A stretch of DNA of 64,000 nt from Catalimonadaceae bacterium JC749 (GTDB lineage: Bacteria; Bacteroidota; Bacteroidia; Cytophagales; Cyclobacteriaceae): contig JAJNNC010000001.1 in NCBI GenBank assembly GCA_021730635.1, forward strand, positions 806,001-870,000, read 5' to 3'. Below, piece by piece: positions 63,348 through 64,000 of the stretch. The notes under the pieces were generated by a model. The model was not told where the DNA came from. It searched no databases and was given only the letters and a program-made list of their open reading frames with translations. The stretch's first letter is position 1; every line of letters begins with the position of its first letter. Position numbers and translations under genes: made by a program.

Positions 63348-64000
63348 TTAATAATCCTTCCCCTGATACCAGCGATTTTCTATCACTTCCCTTAACTGAG
63401 GCTGAATAGCACAACCCGCTACCAGTTCGCCTCCGAAGATATAATTCTTTGTGCCACTAAAAGTAGTGATGAAACCTCCTGCTTTTTGCACCAAAAAGGC
63501 TCCTGCCGCTACATCCCAGGGTTTCAGATTGTATTCAAAAAAACCTTCAAACCTGCCACAGGCCACATATGCCAGATCGAGTGCGGCACTACCCATACGG
63601 CGCAGCCCATGCGTTTTCTGCATCAAGTCCTCTATGACTTTCAGGTAAGCGGGCATTTCTATAAATTTAGAATAAGGAAAACCTGTGGCGAGAAGACTCT
63701 CCGATAGGTTCTGAATGGGAGAGACACTTATTTCTTCTGCATTCAGATAGGCTTTGGTACCCTCACAACCATAAAAATATTCGTCGCGGGTAGGTTCATA
63801 GATAACACCCAATACCACTTTATCCTGCTGCATGAGCCCTACACTAATAGCATAAAAGGGAAGTCCATGCACAAAATTAGTAGTGCCGTCTACGGGGTCT
63901 ATCACCCAATTGTACTGCTCGGCTTTGCCTATATCAGAAGCGGTACCTTCTTCTGTGATATAGCCTGCTTCCGGCAGTATTTCTTTGAGACGACTGACCA
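63348..64000 (-). CDS. inositol monophosphatase family protein, 5' part outside window
   Basis: 217 codons are visible; the coding frame runs off the right edge without a start, so the N-terminus is missing (a GTG at 63905 is internal). 'LKEILPEAGYITEEGTAS' and 'VIDPVDGTTNFVHG' (DPxDGT) are metal-binding motifs, and 'PWDVAAGAFLVQKAGGFI' is motif B with its Asp. This is the SuhB/IMPase group, acting on inositol or sugar monophosphates, with a possible RNA-regulatory role in the SuhB branch. CysQ at 47344 is a distant paralog with a different specificity motif. Confidence 0.93.
   Translation of the reverse strand, partial: VSRLKEILPEAGYITEEGTASDIGKAEQYNWVIDPVDGTTNFVHGLPFYAISVGLMQQDKVVLGVIYEPTRDEYFYGCEGTKAYLNAEEISVSPIQNLSESLLATGFPYSKFIEMPAYLKVIEDLMQKTHGLRRMGSAALDLAYVACGRFEGFFEYNLKPWDVAAGAFLVQKAGGFITTFSGTKNYIFGGELVAGCAIQPQLREVIENRWYQGKDY

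Noticed and set aside
63185-63409. 74-codon plus frame after DUF4834
   Set aside because: It runs through the strong bidirectional terminator and over the end of the inositol monophosphatase gene.

Overview
The window looks like chromosomal DNA of a Bacteroidota bacterium, most likely order Cytophagales. The evidence is type IX secretion (T9SS) C-terminal sorting signals on two proteins, a YaiO-type outer-membrane barrel, a Rho factor with a long disordered insert, a short CarB, a DUF4834 protein, several TAnnTTTG (Bacteroidetes -7) motifs and almost no Shine-Dalgarno sequences. Genes are dense on both strands. I see no tRNA, rRNA, CRISPR array, insertion sequence or prophage.

Layout. 1-5.4 kb: partial SNF2 helicase, LolC/E-type permease, rbfA and a DUF6427-like membrane protein. 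5.4-11.3 kb: metallo-hydrolase, MocR regulator, a degenerate LuxR-type response regulator, a small secreted HExxH protein and an acyl-CoA thioesterase. 11.5-22.2 kb: a glutamyl-endopeptidase-like S9 peptidase, then an interrupted lysine-catabolism set (two saccharopine dehydrogenases, ALDH7 semialdehyde dehydrogenase and the DUF1338 2-oxoadipate enzyme HglS). Interleaved with this set are CreD, an SRPBCC protein and an outer-membrane protein. 22.3-26.8 kb: rho, serS and a membrane-anchored EEP hydrolase.

26.8-31.8 kb is the most unusual block. It is a tightly coupled six-gene minus-strand operon: a T9SS-tail-only secreted protein, a single-domain response regulator, a TPR plus YaiO outer-membrane barrel, a membrane HEAT-repeat protein, a processive GT2 polysaccharide synthase and an Hpt-like protein. 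I read it as a phosphorelay-controlled exopolysaccharide synthesis and export machine that is not one of the textbook Pga, Bcs or Alg systems.

32-42.7 kb: folA-fmt, a 1545-residue T9SS-secreted beta-helix surface protein with an unusually perfect Shine-Dalgarno sequence, a YtcJ-like amidohydrolase, an NmrA-like reductase and a cupin. 42.7-48.1 kb: NamZ muramidase, a second LolC/E permease, a polyprenol-phosphate sugar transferase, a GmhB-like phosphatase and CysQ. 48.2-51.7 kb: GDP-L-fucose synthesis (manC, gmd, fcl) and a PspC-domain protein. 51.7-64 kb: dxs, scpA, a flippase-like protein, ndk, a peptidoglycan-peptide salvage trio (LD-carboxypeptidase, dipeptide epimerase, an AONS-like PLP enzyme), carB, DUF4834 and a partial inositol monophosphatase.

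Several genes clearly start with TTG or GTG. Where a shorter start fits the family better, I used it and said so.
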